Assembly (NCBI RefSeq): GCF_002105155.1
Contig: NW_019029044.1
Location: 1 to 64,000 of the forward strand
Direction of reading: 5' to 3'
Length of the DNA stretch: 64,000 nucleotides
Source of the DNA: Lobosporangium transversale
Taxonomy: Eukaryota; Mortierellomycota; Mortierellomycetes; Mortierellales; Mortierellaceae
Of the stretch, positions 21,497 through 34,258 are shown in pieces. The stretch's first letter is position 1, and every line of letters starts with the position of its first letter. Both the position numbers and the translations under genes were made by a program. Under the pieces are notes generated by a model. The model did no database searches and was not told the origin of the DNA. It saw nothing but the letters and a program-made list of their open reading frames with translations.

Positions 21497-22173
21497 CCCT
21501 ATCCATTTACCCTCATTTATCATATCTTTAAGCTTCTTAAAAATATGCCTCCTTTTATGCATGACCATACTTCGTTAGCGCATACTTCACCATCCATTAC
21601 CTGAACTTGGGCAAGATCCTTTGGTTTGGATGGCAAGTTCAGACGTCGTAGACCAACACCAATGGCACCACTGGTGACAAGAATCACTCGATGTCCCAAT
21701 GATTTAAGTTTGAGGATCGTCTCGACGATCATTGAAAGGGTCGAGAGCAAAGGAAAATGTGTAACCTCATCGCAGATGGAAGATGTGCCCAGCTTGATAA
21801 CAATGGTCAACGAGCCGTTTTTTTTGCATTGATTGTATACGGGCTTGATGCTGTTATTGGTTTGTTGTTGCTGCTGTTGTCTGGCCATGTTGCTAGCGAA
21901 GTTGTGATTGATATTATCAATGGGTTTCACTGTTTCCGTTGTTGATGCTGCGACTCCTGTTGTTGTTTCTACTTTGGCTGAGGACATATGACGCCTGGCT
22001 TTGAATGAGAAGGTGAGAAGATTTAAAGTCGAGTTTGAATGAGAAGAAAGTTGGGAAGAAAAACGCTGGGTTGCATCTCTTGCCCTTTTTATAAGAGATT
22101 TGGGACAGCAGTCCGAAAAGTCCAATGATCCAATAGGAGAATTTTCAACCCGGATGGATGGCAGTTGAGTCAT
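20121..22173 (-). CDS. PRO1: Glutamate 5-kinase with C-terminal PUA domain
   Basis: Exons (minus): 22173-21601, 21399-21289, 21169-20899 and 20812-20121, 548 residues. It catalyses ATP-dependent phosphorylation of glutamate, the first step of proline synthesis. The amino-acid kinase fold shows as [61 protein letters not shown] and [25 protein letters not shown] begins the last exon. The PUA domain occupies about the last 140 residues ([14 protein letters not shown] ... [10 protein letters not shown]). The first ATG gives a 62-residue basic, Ser-rich extension before a second in-frame ATG (MSSAKVE), then a short poly-Gln run; yeast Pro1 lacks such an extension, so translation may start at the second ATG, or the extension may target mitochondria. 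All three introns hold long homopolymers. Confidence 0.92.
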
Positions 22174-23299
22174 TCTCTATTCAAAATGAATTGAATCAAT
22201 AAATGGTATCCCAATTTGTCGATGTTTGATGATCATTTGTTTACATTAATCAATACAGTCCGTCTTTGTTCTAGACTGAGCTCTCCCTTCAGCGTTTATC
22301 ATTGATATATGTCTAATCTACGATACATTCATTTACTATCCCCTTTACAGCAAGGCTGTTTGATCTCTGGAACCCTTTCGCGTCGTCCTGTCTGCCCTTA
22401 TAGTCGAGTCTCTCTTTAACAGATAAAACATCTGTCTTGGAGAAGCAACATTTTTAAACTGGATAAGGTAAATTACTGTGCTTCTCAAACAGAGGCAAAA
22501 CACCGCTCTTAGAGAGACATCACTGTACGTGATCTTCTACATCATTTCTTCACCAAGCCGGTCTACGGCTTAGTGAATCCACTTTGATTCAAAAATCATT
22601 AGTTCGTCTCCCATTACTGCTATTTCTTGATCTCTACTTCTGGTATCTGTGAGGGTAGCTGTGGCTACACTGTATATATACAATAGAGTATAGACTGGAT
22701 ACCTAATACAATACACTAACTGTACATCTGTACATTAATACTTACACGTGTATCTTGTTCCCCTCATCTGAAAAAGGAAAAAGGTAGTGTTTAGTTACTC
22801 TAGGCTTTTCCGGAAAAGAGCTAATTAGTAAAATGCTTTGAATATCACAGAGGATAGAAAGACTAAATATGTACGTGTCGTGTACATAAAAGGAGTCTGT
22901 ACAATTGTGTATACATGTGCCTGTACTGGTACCCAGCCAGTTGCCATCATCCAAACAATTATGTGTTCCTGAGTCGGGACCATGAAAAAAATAGAAAATG
23001 TCATCACCTTTTGGAAGGTTATTCACTAAGGCTAAGGTATACATTTGCATCTCTATACACAAATGCACTAAAAAAAAAAAAGAAAGTGCATTAATATATA
23101 TATATATATTTATATATTTATACCTATACACTACCGTTATCACAGCAGCATTGGCGCACATGGCGCTATAATATATGGTTAGTATAATTGACAATGGCAT
23201 TCACATTGGCATTGTAAAACTATCAGTTGAATATCTTATCTCTTTATCTCTTTATCTCTTAATAATGAAAAATTATAAAATAGGTTTGTTAGAGTCTTT
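22174..23299. other. Intergenic region, no gene supported
   Basis: Lies between the divided 5' end of the kinase gene and the 3' end of the ferric reductase gene. It contains a (TA)n stretch at about 23095-23110 and a tandem tctctttat repeat near 23238-23262. The minus-strand frame at 22742-23200 is open but has no recognisable motif. Confidence 0.5.
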
Positions 23300-23900
23300 T
23301 TACAAGTAAAATCGTTCCGTATGAAGGTTCACGCGGCACCCGAAAAGTTCTTCTTTGGCTGCTACCGCATTGTGCAGCTCTGCCAACATCAAGGAGGGCC
23401 CGCACCCAACAATATCAATCGCTCGATCACGTGGAATACCCTCGATCTGCTTCTTGATATATGACTTCACATCCAATCGCGATCCCACCCACTTCACCCG
23501 GTCGTCCCCTGCAAACGGTACATTGAGCGATCCCCTGGTTGATGTTGCTAATGATGTCATCTGGCTTACATCTGAGACCTGTTGTTGACCTTGCTGTTCT
23601 TGTTGTTCTTGGTGCTCTTTCACATGGGATGTAGACGAGATAGGTGCGGGTACTACAAGCGATTCTTGATTACCAAATGCAACGGTTGTATAATGGATCA
23701 CCATTCTCAACCGAATATCTATTGATCCTGCAGTTATCAAATCCACATCCTCATCCTCCACATCATCTTTCTCCTTATCTACATGATCGAAATGCCCTTG
23801 AGCAGCATCCAACGCCATCTCCAGTTCCGATTGAAACCACTGGACCTCGTCTATTAAGCATAAATAACCATAAGAGATAAATAAATGGTAATGCTTCTAC

Positions 23901-23935
<35 letters not shown>

Positions 23936-25628
23936 TAGAAGGGGGTTTTTTTTCTTTTTTCTTTTTTTCTTTCATTCTTTCTTTACCTGGATCACGAACA
24001 CACCAAATGATTTCAACGGAAGCATCATTGTTACTACTGCTGTCTCTTAGCCACTCCAGACGTTTTCTCCTTTGTAGCAGGTCCATCAGAATAGGGACAA
24101 TGTAAGCCAAACCTGATCCAGCAGCCACAAAGACCACTTTAAATGTATCTTGCCCTTGACCTACGCTCACACTTTGACCATATGGCCCTGTCAAAATCAC
24201 CCGTCGCTGTACATTCTCTGGCCAACGACATAGCTCTCGGGTGAAGCCACCCACGGCCCTGGCATGGATTGTCATCATGGTGGAGTCATCATTGAGAGTA
24301 TCTGTATGACGACTATTACCAGCACTCGAGATCGTGAAGGGATGCCATTGAATCATGGATATCGATGGAACACAGACATAAATATGTTGGCCTGGACCAT
24401 GGTTCACCACTCTATCCATCCTCAACCTTGTCAGTCGTCCTTGGAAGACTGTCGCTTGTGCTTGTGCCAAATGGGTCTTTATACACCACCCAGTAAGCCA
24501 ATTCAGCACATAACAAATAATGCCCGCAGCCGTAAACCGCATCGCATAGGGCGTATGAAGTCCCACCAGGACCAAAAACACCAAGAACAACGTGTGGCTG
24601 ACTATGAAGACTTCATAGGCCCATTGACGAACTGGCCATGCAGCTGTCACTACGATCAAACAGAGCGTTGTATACGTTGCAAGACCATACCGGACCCTTT
24701 CTGTCTCCAATTGCTGTTGCAACAGTATCTTCCAGGGCCACCACACATGAAACATGCATCCCATATGGACAGAGGCCAGGATAAAGAGACATAGGCCCAA
24801 GAACTGATGGACCTGGTTAATTCGGTGGTGTGACATTCCTGTTATCAAAGAGATGATCGAGTTCTTGCCCGTGAATGCAAATAGGAAAGGAATACAGGAT
24901 AGGCCCAAATAACCTGCTCGGTTTGAATTCAACATCAGATCTCCATTGATCAGCAGCAAGACTGCTAGAATGGAGAGAAAGATCAGAGCCAGTAAGGTCG
25001 CACCAGCGACCAAATGAACAAATGATCCTAGGTATAATGTCGCAGAGGCCTTGTTGACTATCCAATTCTCTAAACGACTATAGGACCATCGTTTTGATGA
25101 GGTTGAGATGGATTGCTGGCTGTTATATTTCCAGGAACGGATGACAGTTACGACAGAAAAAAGAAATAAAATACAGTAGCAACGGAAGAGTGAGTATATT
25201 ACAATATGGCGTATTTTTGTCGTCTGTGCGAAATGTTGTTTATTAATGCTTTATGTCTATTGGTTGTGAGGAAAAAAAAAAAAAAAAAAAAAAAAGATGT
25301 ACCTTGTCGGTATGTCAACTCTTGGATCTAATTCCTGTGGCGTATGATGTGGTGGGTGTCTCATACGATGTTCAGCTGTCTCCTCCTCTGTATTATTATT
25401 ATTATGACTATGATTATTATTATCACTACCATCACTTCTATTGCTGTCTTGTTGTCGTTGTTGTAGGCGTTGTCTTTGTCTATCAGTCGTCATATGTCCA
25501 AAGGTCTTGACCAGATGACGGCCTGTCAACAACACAATGGGTACACACATGACAATGGACCAGTCCAGTGCATAGGACAGATTTACATTCCATGGCGTGG
25601 CCGCTGATTTGTGATGGTTATGACTCAT
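23300..25628 (-). CDS. Ferric reductase-type transmembrane oxidoreductase
   Basis: Exons (minus): 25628-25303, 25119-23987 and 23850-23300, 669 residues. Membrane part: a first hydrophobic segment in exon 1 (WSIVMCVPIVLL), then HLVAGATLLALIFLSILAVLLLI, and the heme-binding helices HRINQVHQFLGLCLFILASVH and WAYEVFIVSHTLFLVFLVLVGLH with the paired His spacing of ferric reductases and NADPH oxidases. Cytosolic part: FAD-binding HPFTISSA, the NAD(P)H pocket GPYGQS and VVFVAAGSGLAYIVPI, and the C-terminal VGCGPSLMLAE and terminal ERFYL. The family moves electrons from NADPH through FAD and heme to Fe3+ or Cu2+ outside the cell. A His/Asn-rich loop follows the first segment. The in-frame codon upstream of this ATG is TTG, so 25628 is taken as the start. 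Confidence 0.9.
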
Positions 25629-26485
25629 GACCAAAAAAAAAAAAAAAAAAAAAAAAAGATTGAAGTAGATTAGAGAGGGTTTAAAAGAAGAATGAGAGGG
25701 AAAAGAGGGAGAGAACTGCAGTGTTTGGAATTTGAATGATAATAGTAATTACAATTAATACTTAAAAAAAAGGGAGGTTGGGATATGAGAATGGTTGGGA
25801 ACAGAGATGCGAGGACAGAGGGAGGAAAATTTTTCTTTGGGCAATTGACTTTTTCCAGATTGTCAAATCTGACAGGTCTCTCTAATTGATAATTGCACAT
25901 TGTACATGTATTACTAGACTTTTTAGATTGACATGGGGTCGTTGTTCTTTCCCACTTTGCGACAACACAGCATTCGTAAAAATCCATAAACATATTCACG
26001 TATTCACATAAATATTCACAAATATACACTCATAAAATAAAAATTGAAAAGAATTAATTTTTAATAAGCTATGAAAGAAACACTAAGAAAAAAAAAAAGG
26101 CAAAGAACAAACATAAAAGTATGTGTAGTGCAGGTTGCTGTATGAAAAGAGTTGAAAAAAAAAACCCAGTGGAGAGAGAGGATTATGTCAGGCAAAACAA
26201 TGAATAGCAATAAAACAGAACAACCTAAAAAAAAAAAAAAAAGACCCGCTTTTTTTTTCCTCTCCTTCAATGTCCTTTTCTTTTTTTTTTTTTTTTTTTT
26301 TTTTACAAGTAATAATAGTCTTGGTCGTGGTATTCGATATTAACGAAGAGGAAAACAAAAAAAAAAAAAAAAAAAAAAAGAGCTTGTATGTCTTGACTGT
26401 TCTGTGTCCTGGCTTGATTCGTTCTTCTCCACAGTTCATCTTTTCATTCTTTTGAAAGTGGCGTTTTGGATGTTGTTTTTCTTTT
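25629..26485. other. Intergenic region with homopolymers
   Basis: Between the ferric reductase start and the GDP-mannose pyrophosphorylase stop. Poly-A at about 25633-25656, 26226-26242 and 26358-26378, and poly-T at about 26281-26303. No gene; the ORFs are driven by the homopolymers. Confidence 0.5.
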
Positions 26486-27317
26486 TTACATAATAATCTG
26501 AGGCTCGGTAATGTTGCTCGAGATTGACTTGTGTGGCAAGATGGATCCACCATTGATATAGACCTCATCTTTTACGGTGACATAGTCACCCAATACTGAA
26601 GTACCCTCCAAACGAGCCTGCGGTGACAACAAAATAGGATAAATTAGCATCTCATCTTGGAAGAGCACGTGCTCTATATTCCTTCATCACAAAAAATAAA
26701 AAAATAAAAAATAAAAGATAATCGATAAGGACATACCCAGCGACCAATGGTCGAATGCCAACCAACGATGGAGTTTTTGATCCATGCAAAGTCCTTAACA
26801 GATGAACCCTCGAGAAGGACACAGCGTTGGAGACGGACACCATCACCAATGACGACGCCAGGTCCAATGACGACGTTAGGTCCAATGCGACAGTCCTTTC
26901 CGATCTTGGCAGTAGGGTCAACAAGGACATTGCCACCATGAACGTAGCCGGAGTTGGGGTTGGCCAAAGCTCCTGGGTTAACCTTATTGACATTAGAGAG
27001 ATACAAACACGTTCCGGTCAAGAAATCCTTGGGTTGACCAACATCCATCCAGAAACCTTCAAGAGTGAAGGAGTGAAGTTGGTTGTCGGCGGCCATCAAA
27101 GGGAAGGTCTCCTGTTCGATAGAGGTGGGCTTGAGCTCAATGCGGTCCAAAATGGCGGGGTTGAAGATGTAAATACCGGCGTTGATCTTGTTGCCAACAA
27201 ACTCGACAGGCTTCTCAACGAAGCGATCAATCATAGAGCTCTCAGGCTTGTTCACAATAACACCATATTTGGAGGGCTCTTCAACCTTGGTGACCTGTTA
27301 TGATAGCACACATCAGG

Positions 27318-27349
<32 letters not shown>

Positions 27350-28134
27350 AGGATGAATATTCAAGTCCATCGAATTTTGATGATGAACATTAGAAAAAGA
27401 TTTGAGCATTAAATGTAGCAAAAGAGGGATATAAGTGAGCAGGGGTATATATGTGATAAACCTGTTACTTACAACAATAGTTCCCTCATTTCCGTGAGCC
27501 TGGTGGAAAGCCTTGAGCTTCTGGAAGGGGAAGTCACAGATAACATCACTGTTGAGGACAAAGAACGGGGAGTCATCCTTTCCAAGAATATCACGAGCAA
27601 GAGCCAGAGGTCCAGCTATATTAGCATACCATCAATCCAGAGACCGGAAAAAAAAAAAAAAAAAAAAAGGAAATAAGCATTGTCCGGGATATTAAGGAAG
27701 ATAAGGAGGAATGATAATCAGGTCAGTCTTGTGGAAGAATAGAAAGCAACTCCCTAAGAGCAAGAAATAGTTTAAACTAGAGATGATCGATTGATAATGC
27801 AAAGAAAAGAAGAAAAAAAAACTTGCCTGTGCCAAGGGGTTCAGTTTCGACAGAGAAGGTGATCTTGACATTGTACTGATCCTCATACTTTTGAAGAATT
27901 GAGACCATGACCTCAGGTCTGTAATTGACAGCCAAGACAATATCAGTAACACCAGCCTAAGTATATCCAATAATAGAGGAAAGAAAAACGCTTTTACATC
28001 AGTCTCTTAGTTCCTAATCTTTCAAATTCCACTATCTGACTTGGGAATTAAAACTGCCATGCATGCTCGTTTCCATTTCTCACGAGAAAATAAAAGGCAA
28101 AAAATAAAAAAATTAAAAAAAATACGCGTCTTGG

Positions 28135-28165
<31 letters not shown>

Positions 28166-28549
28166 GGTTTTCTTTTGTCCATGCATCTCTCGGCTGATGA
28201 ATTTTATGGAAATGTGTTCCATTCTCAAAGATGGTTCCTGAGAGATGAGAAAATAAAAAAAATCATGGGACGCATACACACGCACACGTTTAAATCTGAT
28301 CGATCGAGTTGATGTTTACCTCAGCCAGAGCCTCGATTTGATGAAGAATCATGGGCTTGTTAGCAAACTCTACCAAAGGCTTGGGCATGGTCAGAGTCAA
28401 AGGGCGAAGACGGGTACCGAAACCTGAGATTATGTCAATAAAAAAAAAAAAAGACTTGTTAGATGAAGAACCTTTTTTTTTTTTCTCCATCTCGAATGCT
28501 TGTAATTCTTTTTTTTTTACTTACCACCGACGAGAATAAGGGCCTTCAT
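26486..28549 (-). CDS. PSA1: Mannose-1-phosphate guanylyltransferase (GDP-mannose pyrophosphorylase)
   Basis: Exons (minus): 28549-28525, 28423-28320, 27956-27827, 27615-27473, 27294-26737 and 26617-26486, 363 residues, the usual length for this enzyme. It makes GDP-mannose from mannose-1-phosphate and GTP for N-glycans, O-mannose, GPI anchors and wall mannans. The nucleotidyltransferase signature [18 protein letters not shown] spans the junction of the 25-bp first exon; [27 protein letters not shown] and [15 protein letters not shown] follow. The C-terminal half is a left-handed beta-helix ([17 protein letters not shown]) and the end is NITEPQIIM. Intron 3 has a GC donor (ACAG|gcaagt). Introns carry poly-A/T runs. 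Confidence 0.95.
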
Positions 28550-29010
28550 GATGTATTATGTATAAGATGGAGTATAAATATAGACAGAGGTTGATGAGAG
28601 ATAAAAGATGAATGCAAGATGAGAAGAAGAAAAGAAGAATGATGAGGAAAGAAGAGAAAAAATAGGAGGACGGGCGGAAGTTGAGAACATTTTATCAACG
28701 AATCAGTTTGATTTTGAGACAAGTCTTTATTCTTTATTATTCTGTATTGTTATTATTATTATTACTATTACTATTATTATTATTATTATATATATTATGT
28801 ATTATATGTATATATTATATATATGTTATCACCATGGTTAGCGTGATTAGCATATGAAGCATATGTAATAGAGTAATAGAATGCTTGGAAACTCTAAATC
28901 CCCTGCCCCTGTCATAAAAACAAAAAAAAACAGATGCTTGGCTATGGGCGATGGTCTAAAAGAGGGTCTATCCGGAAAAGAAGGGGAGGGCTGTATTCGC
29001 ATTCATGTTC

Positions 29011-29044
<34 letters not shown>

Positions 29045-30876
29045 CGGTTCAGTCAACGGGAGTAAAATCCATAAATTCATGCTTGTTCTGTGTACTTGTA
29101 TATTTTATGCATGAATCGGATGAATGGACGTTCTCTTTCTCCTTTGTTCACACCCATCTCTTCTTTTTACACTTATCCTTTCTCTCCACGTTCTCTCCTT
29201 CATACTTGCTCTCATACCCCATACCCTTCCTCCTAACCATTCCCATACTCACCCTCGTATTCTTCTCTCGCCCTTCTCTTTTCCTTTTTTCTGCTCATTT
29301 GCTATATAGATTACCTAGGCTGAGTTAGGTGAGTTAGGCTGAACTGAGGCTAATGATCGAATCAGGTAGGCAACGGTATAATATAATATAATATGTTGAT
29401 GTATTAAAACAGAATTTGAACACACGTTTTTTTCTTTCTTTTTTTTTCTTTTTCTTCTACATGTTATATACTGTACAGCACATTGGCCCTATTCGTTGTT
29501 TTGCTGGTTAATATTTATTCATCTAAAATTAAAATAAATAAAAGATGGGGATTGGGGAGCCATCAATTTAAGGTTTGAGGCACGAACAAGAATAGAATTT
29601 TTTTTTTTTTTTATCTCTGGGTTTTAGCATATGGATTTTGATCTAAAATCGACACAACTCAGGGCTGTAGTCCATTATATTATATATTATACACAGATGT
29701 TGAAAGGCAAATGCCCTTCCCATAGTTGATTCCATTTGCACCATTGCTAAAAAGAGCTCTGTCATCTAATTGTTCGTGTACAAGGCAAGGCGAGGAGCAA
29801 GTCTACTCTCATTCCACAGTGTGTTATATATTGTTCAACCTTGTGTCTGCTTGACAACGTTCCACGTTTTATTTTATTCTTTATTTTTTATTTTTTATTT
29901 TATTTTATTTTATTTTTTTTTTGCTTAATTTAATTTAACCTTTTTGGTTCCTCATTCACTGCCCTTTTGTGCTCATTTTTCAATAGTCTATCAATCAACA
30001 TTCCTCTCCTCTTCATTTAGCTTTTTCTTTTTAAGCATTTACCCAAATTAACGCGCGTATCTATTTCTCATATACATCTACATGATCCCTCTTTCTACCT
30101 TTCTTTGCCAACTAAAAACTTCTCTAATCTCAAAGTGCTCTCAAAGATCTACAACATCCGACAATTCAATCAACGGTCCAACGAATAGACTGTATTTTAT
30201 ATTTCTATATTTCTATTCACCATCAACTCTTGAGAAACAATCGCCTGTTTGCGGATGCCTATGCTTAGAGTAAAGAACACATCCAATGCAATCCATATGA
30301 ACTCATAAGATCAATGACCATGGTTCAACATTTAAACAGAACAATCTTAGTATTATATACAATTGCACACTTAAAACTCTACACATTTACTTATCATCTA
30401 AAAAGAAAGAGCTTCGTCTTCTTTGCTTTATCTCATATATACAAGAACAACACATCGTTTCTGCATTTCTCAGGAATGATAATAAAAAAAAAAAAAAAAA
30501 CCCCTGAGGGAAAAGCATTGACCGACGCTGATAAAACTAACACTATTTCTTATAATAACAAAAGTTAACCATAAAAAAAAAAAAAAAAAAAAAAAAAGTA
30601 TGAAACGGACGATACAGAGCACGCCTTCAAGTCATATCAGATGATTCACTTATTCTTCTGCCTCTTCCTCCTCCCCTTCCCCATCATATCCTTCGTCTTC
30701 ATGCAATAAATAATAAACAGGTACGAAAAGATATAATAAAAATATAATAATAAAAAAAAAATCCGCCGGATCCTGTCCATGCGTGATCTCAGCTGGTTTA
30801 CAGAGGACGGCGAAGGACGAAAGCCAACTCTTTCTCTCTTCTTGATATAAAACAAAGCAAACATAAAAAAATAAAA

Positions 30877-30912
<36 letters not shown>

Positions 30913-31139
30913 TCCTTGTCCTTGGCCTAGTCTCTGTATCCACATCTGCCCATCTTCCCTTTCACCTAATATAGCTCTGCTTTATGTCTTTCCTGCTGTT
31001 CATCCCATATCAACTATCCACATTCGACTCTTCAAGTGTCTCAGTGCCTTTTTAAACAACCATGCCCTATTCGTCATGTCATCATCAGCAATAGTGTTTA
31101 GGTTAAAAAAAAAAAAAAAAATCAGTATAGCCGTATCTG
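28550..31139. other. 2.6-kb intergenic region, no gene supported
   Basis: Lies between the start of the pyrophosphorylase gene and the end of the VTS1 gene. It contains an (ATT)n microsatellite at about 28740-28790 followed by TA-rich sequence to 28835, poly-T at 29017-29044 and 29599-29612, (TTTTA)n near 29885-29925, and poly-A at 30483-30500, 30574-30597 and 30880-30907. A pyrimidine-rich block lies at 29140-29310. Small ORFs have no recognisable content. Confidence 0.5.
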
Positions 31140-33444
31140 TCAGAGCTCTACTCCTAGAAAACAAAGTTCACCATTATGCACTATCATCCTTACCTGCAAA
31201 AGCATTTCCTTTCGAACCTGCTCAAAAACCTTCAACATCTTACGTCTGGCTCCCAGAGCCGCAACGCCTTTGTTGATCAAGTCGCCATCCGACAGGTTCA
31301 CAATATCGCGCCATTGCATCCCTTCAAATATACTATTGTACTTGTGCAGTCTTAGTGATCGAAGCCATGCCGGGGTATCTAATTTTTTATTTTTATTTTT
31401 TTTTAAAAATAATAATAATAATAATAATAATAATAACTGGTCAGTTCGATGAACATTAAAATGAAAAAAGACAAAAAAAAAAAAAAAATCCTTGTATCCT
31501 TGTTTCACATTACCTTGTAAAAGTTCAAAATCAACACCCTCAGGCTGCTTTTTCTCCTTGTTACTGGCAGAACTACCTCGTCCACCATGATGGCTATTCA
31601 TACCCAAACTCGAAATGTCGCTAGTGTCACTCAAATAATCGTCATCCAGTGACGAGTGATGGTTATGATAAGGATGATTGTGATAGTTGTTACTCTGTTG
31701 AAGCGGTCGTTGGTGCGTAGGAGGAGACAGATGACGCTTCTGATTATAATCTGTAGGAATAACTGTGGCGCTGCCATCAGCTGCCATCCCCAAATTGAGG
31801 TTATTTATATTACTATTATTGCCATTATTGCCCCCTCCGTTTGAACTCCATGCAGAAGAAGGATGCTGAGTGGCCGACAGACGTGGGGATGCGGGCCCCG
31901 AAACCGGCCGGGAGCGGAATCCAGACTTGACAGGCGAAGGAAGTGGAGACGCAAAAGGTGAAGACGCCCTTGAACGTGGCTGCTGAGTAGAGCGAGCCGT
32001 CACCGAGGGTTCAAGGTTAAGGTTTTGCAATTGCTGAACAGCCTGCTGTTGTTGTTGAGAAAAAGAATTTAAGGAGGGCTGCGAACCCGCATAGGAAAAT
32101 CCTGAAGCATTGCCCTGCGATGCTGCAGGAGAGGAGGTTCCAGCCATACCCGTTAAATCAGACATGGGACCAAGTCCCGATTCAGATCCAGAACTAGAAG
32201 ATTCATTAAACATTGTTGAAACAATGTTGATGGAGGACGTGTTGGCGCTCGCGCTCAACAGCTTTTCGTCGCCCTCCATCACCGTCACCGGGACGTTCGA
32301 GATAATGGCGCTTGGCCTGAGGAGGGTCCTGCGACGATTGTTCGCCTTCAGCTCATCAAGAGTTGAAGTCCGGTTACCAGCACCGTTGCCATTCGGAATA
32401 TTATTGTTATTAATCCATTGAGAGATATTCAAATGTGCGAGATCAGCATCGGTCACAGACTTTGGCCGTTCAACAGCCAAGCCCGACCCTGATGAGAATC
32501 CACCTGCGCTCAGATTGTGTCCAGTGCCATTGGTACCATTGTGAAATCCACCCATGTTAGGTGGCGATACCATTAGAGGTGTCCACGATTTGTCCAGTCC
32601 CTCCGTCACCGAGCCTCGGTGACCAGTAGAGGAGCCACTCAAAATCCATTCAGCTCCACCGACAGATTTGGGGCGTCCAAAAGAGGTCCTATCACCAATG
32701 TTGCCTGGCGAACCTGACAGCGAGGACGAGCCTGCTCCAGCTGTCAGTGCATTGCCATTACCATTGGTGCTAGGAATAGGGTTTGCACCCAGTGAAGCAA
32801 AATTCCAGTTAGCAGAGAACATGGATGAGGCATCGCCCTCATGCACAGATTTAGGCCGGTTGCTAAACACATTTGGGGTGCTTATCCTGTTCAAAGACCC
32901 TTGACTAGGTTGTTTAAACTGATTCACGCGCGCAGAAATTGATTCTGATAACGCATTGCTGCCAATGACACCATTCACTTGTCCATTAGGATTACCATTC
33001 ACATTGTTGGTACTATTGTTGACTGCGCCGTTGGGGCCGATACCACTATGAAACTGATTGGCAATGTTGGCCATGTTGGCATTGTTGGTATTATTAGTGA
33101 CGGCGGGTCGACCTAAAAAGTCAATGCTATTTCTTTTGCCGTCTCGACTGCGGAATAGGCGACTATATTCATCGCTCTCTCCGATGGTGACTGAGTGGCG
33201 GTCATAGAGTCGTCGTTGACCAGGGCGGTCGATAGGCGCTGGAGGCTGGATTGGAAGGACATTCAGTAGCCGTTGGCTAGCCTCCATTTCAGCCTTGGCC
33301 ATGGCACCGTGCAGCTGACTTTGTACAGGATCTAAAAAAGAGTTGCGCATCAAATAAAAAAGAAGGGGAAGGAGGTTTGTTCAGAAAATGATGGTCATCA
33401 TGTGAGTGTACCCCCAACATAACAACAACAACATCATCATTGAC

Positions 33445-33475
<31 letters not shown>

Positions 33476-34258
33476 TCAGCATTCCAATAGATTTCGTAAG
33501 CTTTTGTCGAAGCCATTTAAAACTGTGTAAAGCTCCATTACCTTTGTCATTGTATGAAGGAGACAAGAGCGCGCCAACAGGATCTTTTTTGGCCATTTGC
33601 TGGAGTACCGTAATGAAAAAGCGGATCTGGACTTGCGAAGAATGTTGTAGAAGTGAATACAGCGCAGCTGTCCGTTCTGCCTCTGACAAGACCCTGAACC
33701 AAGACTCAATTGTCGAGAGTTCGTCCTTAAAGACTGTGTCAAGTGAAACGACAGCCATTTCTTCCAGAGTCTGTTCATAATTAGAAAGGTCCTCAAACCA
33801 TTTATCGATCGCCTCAGCTAGACAAAAGGAAAAGATCGTTTTTGGATTGGTAAATCAGCTATCCAAACTAGGACTATGAATTCGATGATCCGCTGGTTCG
33901 CTATCGCAGCTTGTATTTTCTCTGTTGTGGGTTCCAGATTTTTGTCTTGCTTACCTTCTGGAGATTGGAAGTTATTACTTAAAAAAGGATGCTGATGATT
34001 CTGAGGCAAGATTTCAGAAGCCGGTCGAGCCGGCCGATGAAATTGTTGCTGTTTCTGATGCTGTTGCTGATGTCCAGATGCAAAATGTTGCTGTTGTTGC
34101 TGTTGCTGTTGCCGTTGCTGCTGCTGCTGTTGCTGCTGCTGTTGTTGAAGCATAGTGGGACTATAGTCGGACTGACGGAATGAGACCGTAGGATCAAATG
34201 ACTGATTCCCCTGTTCTGACAGCATGGTGAAGGACTCTGAGACGGGACGTCGTGCCAT
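31140..34258 (-). CDS. VTS1: VTS1/Smaug-type SAM-domain RNA-binding protein
   Basis: Exons (minus): 34258-33955, 33817-33542, 33331-31514 and 31378-31140, 878 residues. The C-terminal SAM domain ([17 protein letters not shown] ... [17 protein letters not shown]) is the Smaug/Vts1 type that binds short RNA hairpins (Smaug recognition elements) and recruits deadenylation machinery to silence mRNAs. Exon 2 encodes a conserved alpha-helical N-terminal region ([21 protein letters not shown] ... [15 protein letters not shown]) found in fungal Vts1. The N-terminus has a long Gln tract with a few Arg/His, and the middle is Asn/Ser/Gly-rich with repeated RPKSV motifs that look like regulated linear sites. 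The 3' end is uncertain: a donor (CAG|gtaagg) follows KEMLLQ and a 40-bp intron would change only the last residues. Confidence 0.92.

Noticed and set aside
30646-30945. Overlapping minus-strand ORFs rich in Phe
   Set aside because: Created by a poly-A tract read as poly-Phe; no conserved content.
31407-31436. (aat)n array as a possible CRISPR or functional repeat
   Set aside because: Simple trinucleotide repeat inside a VTS1 intron, with no spacers.
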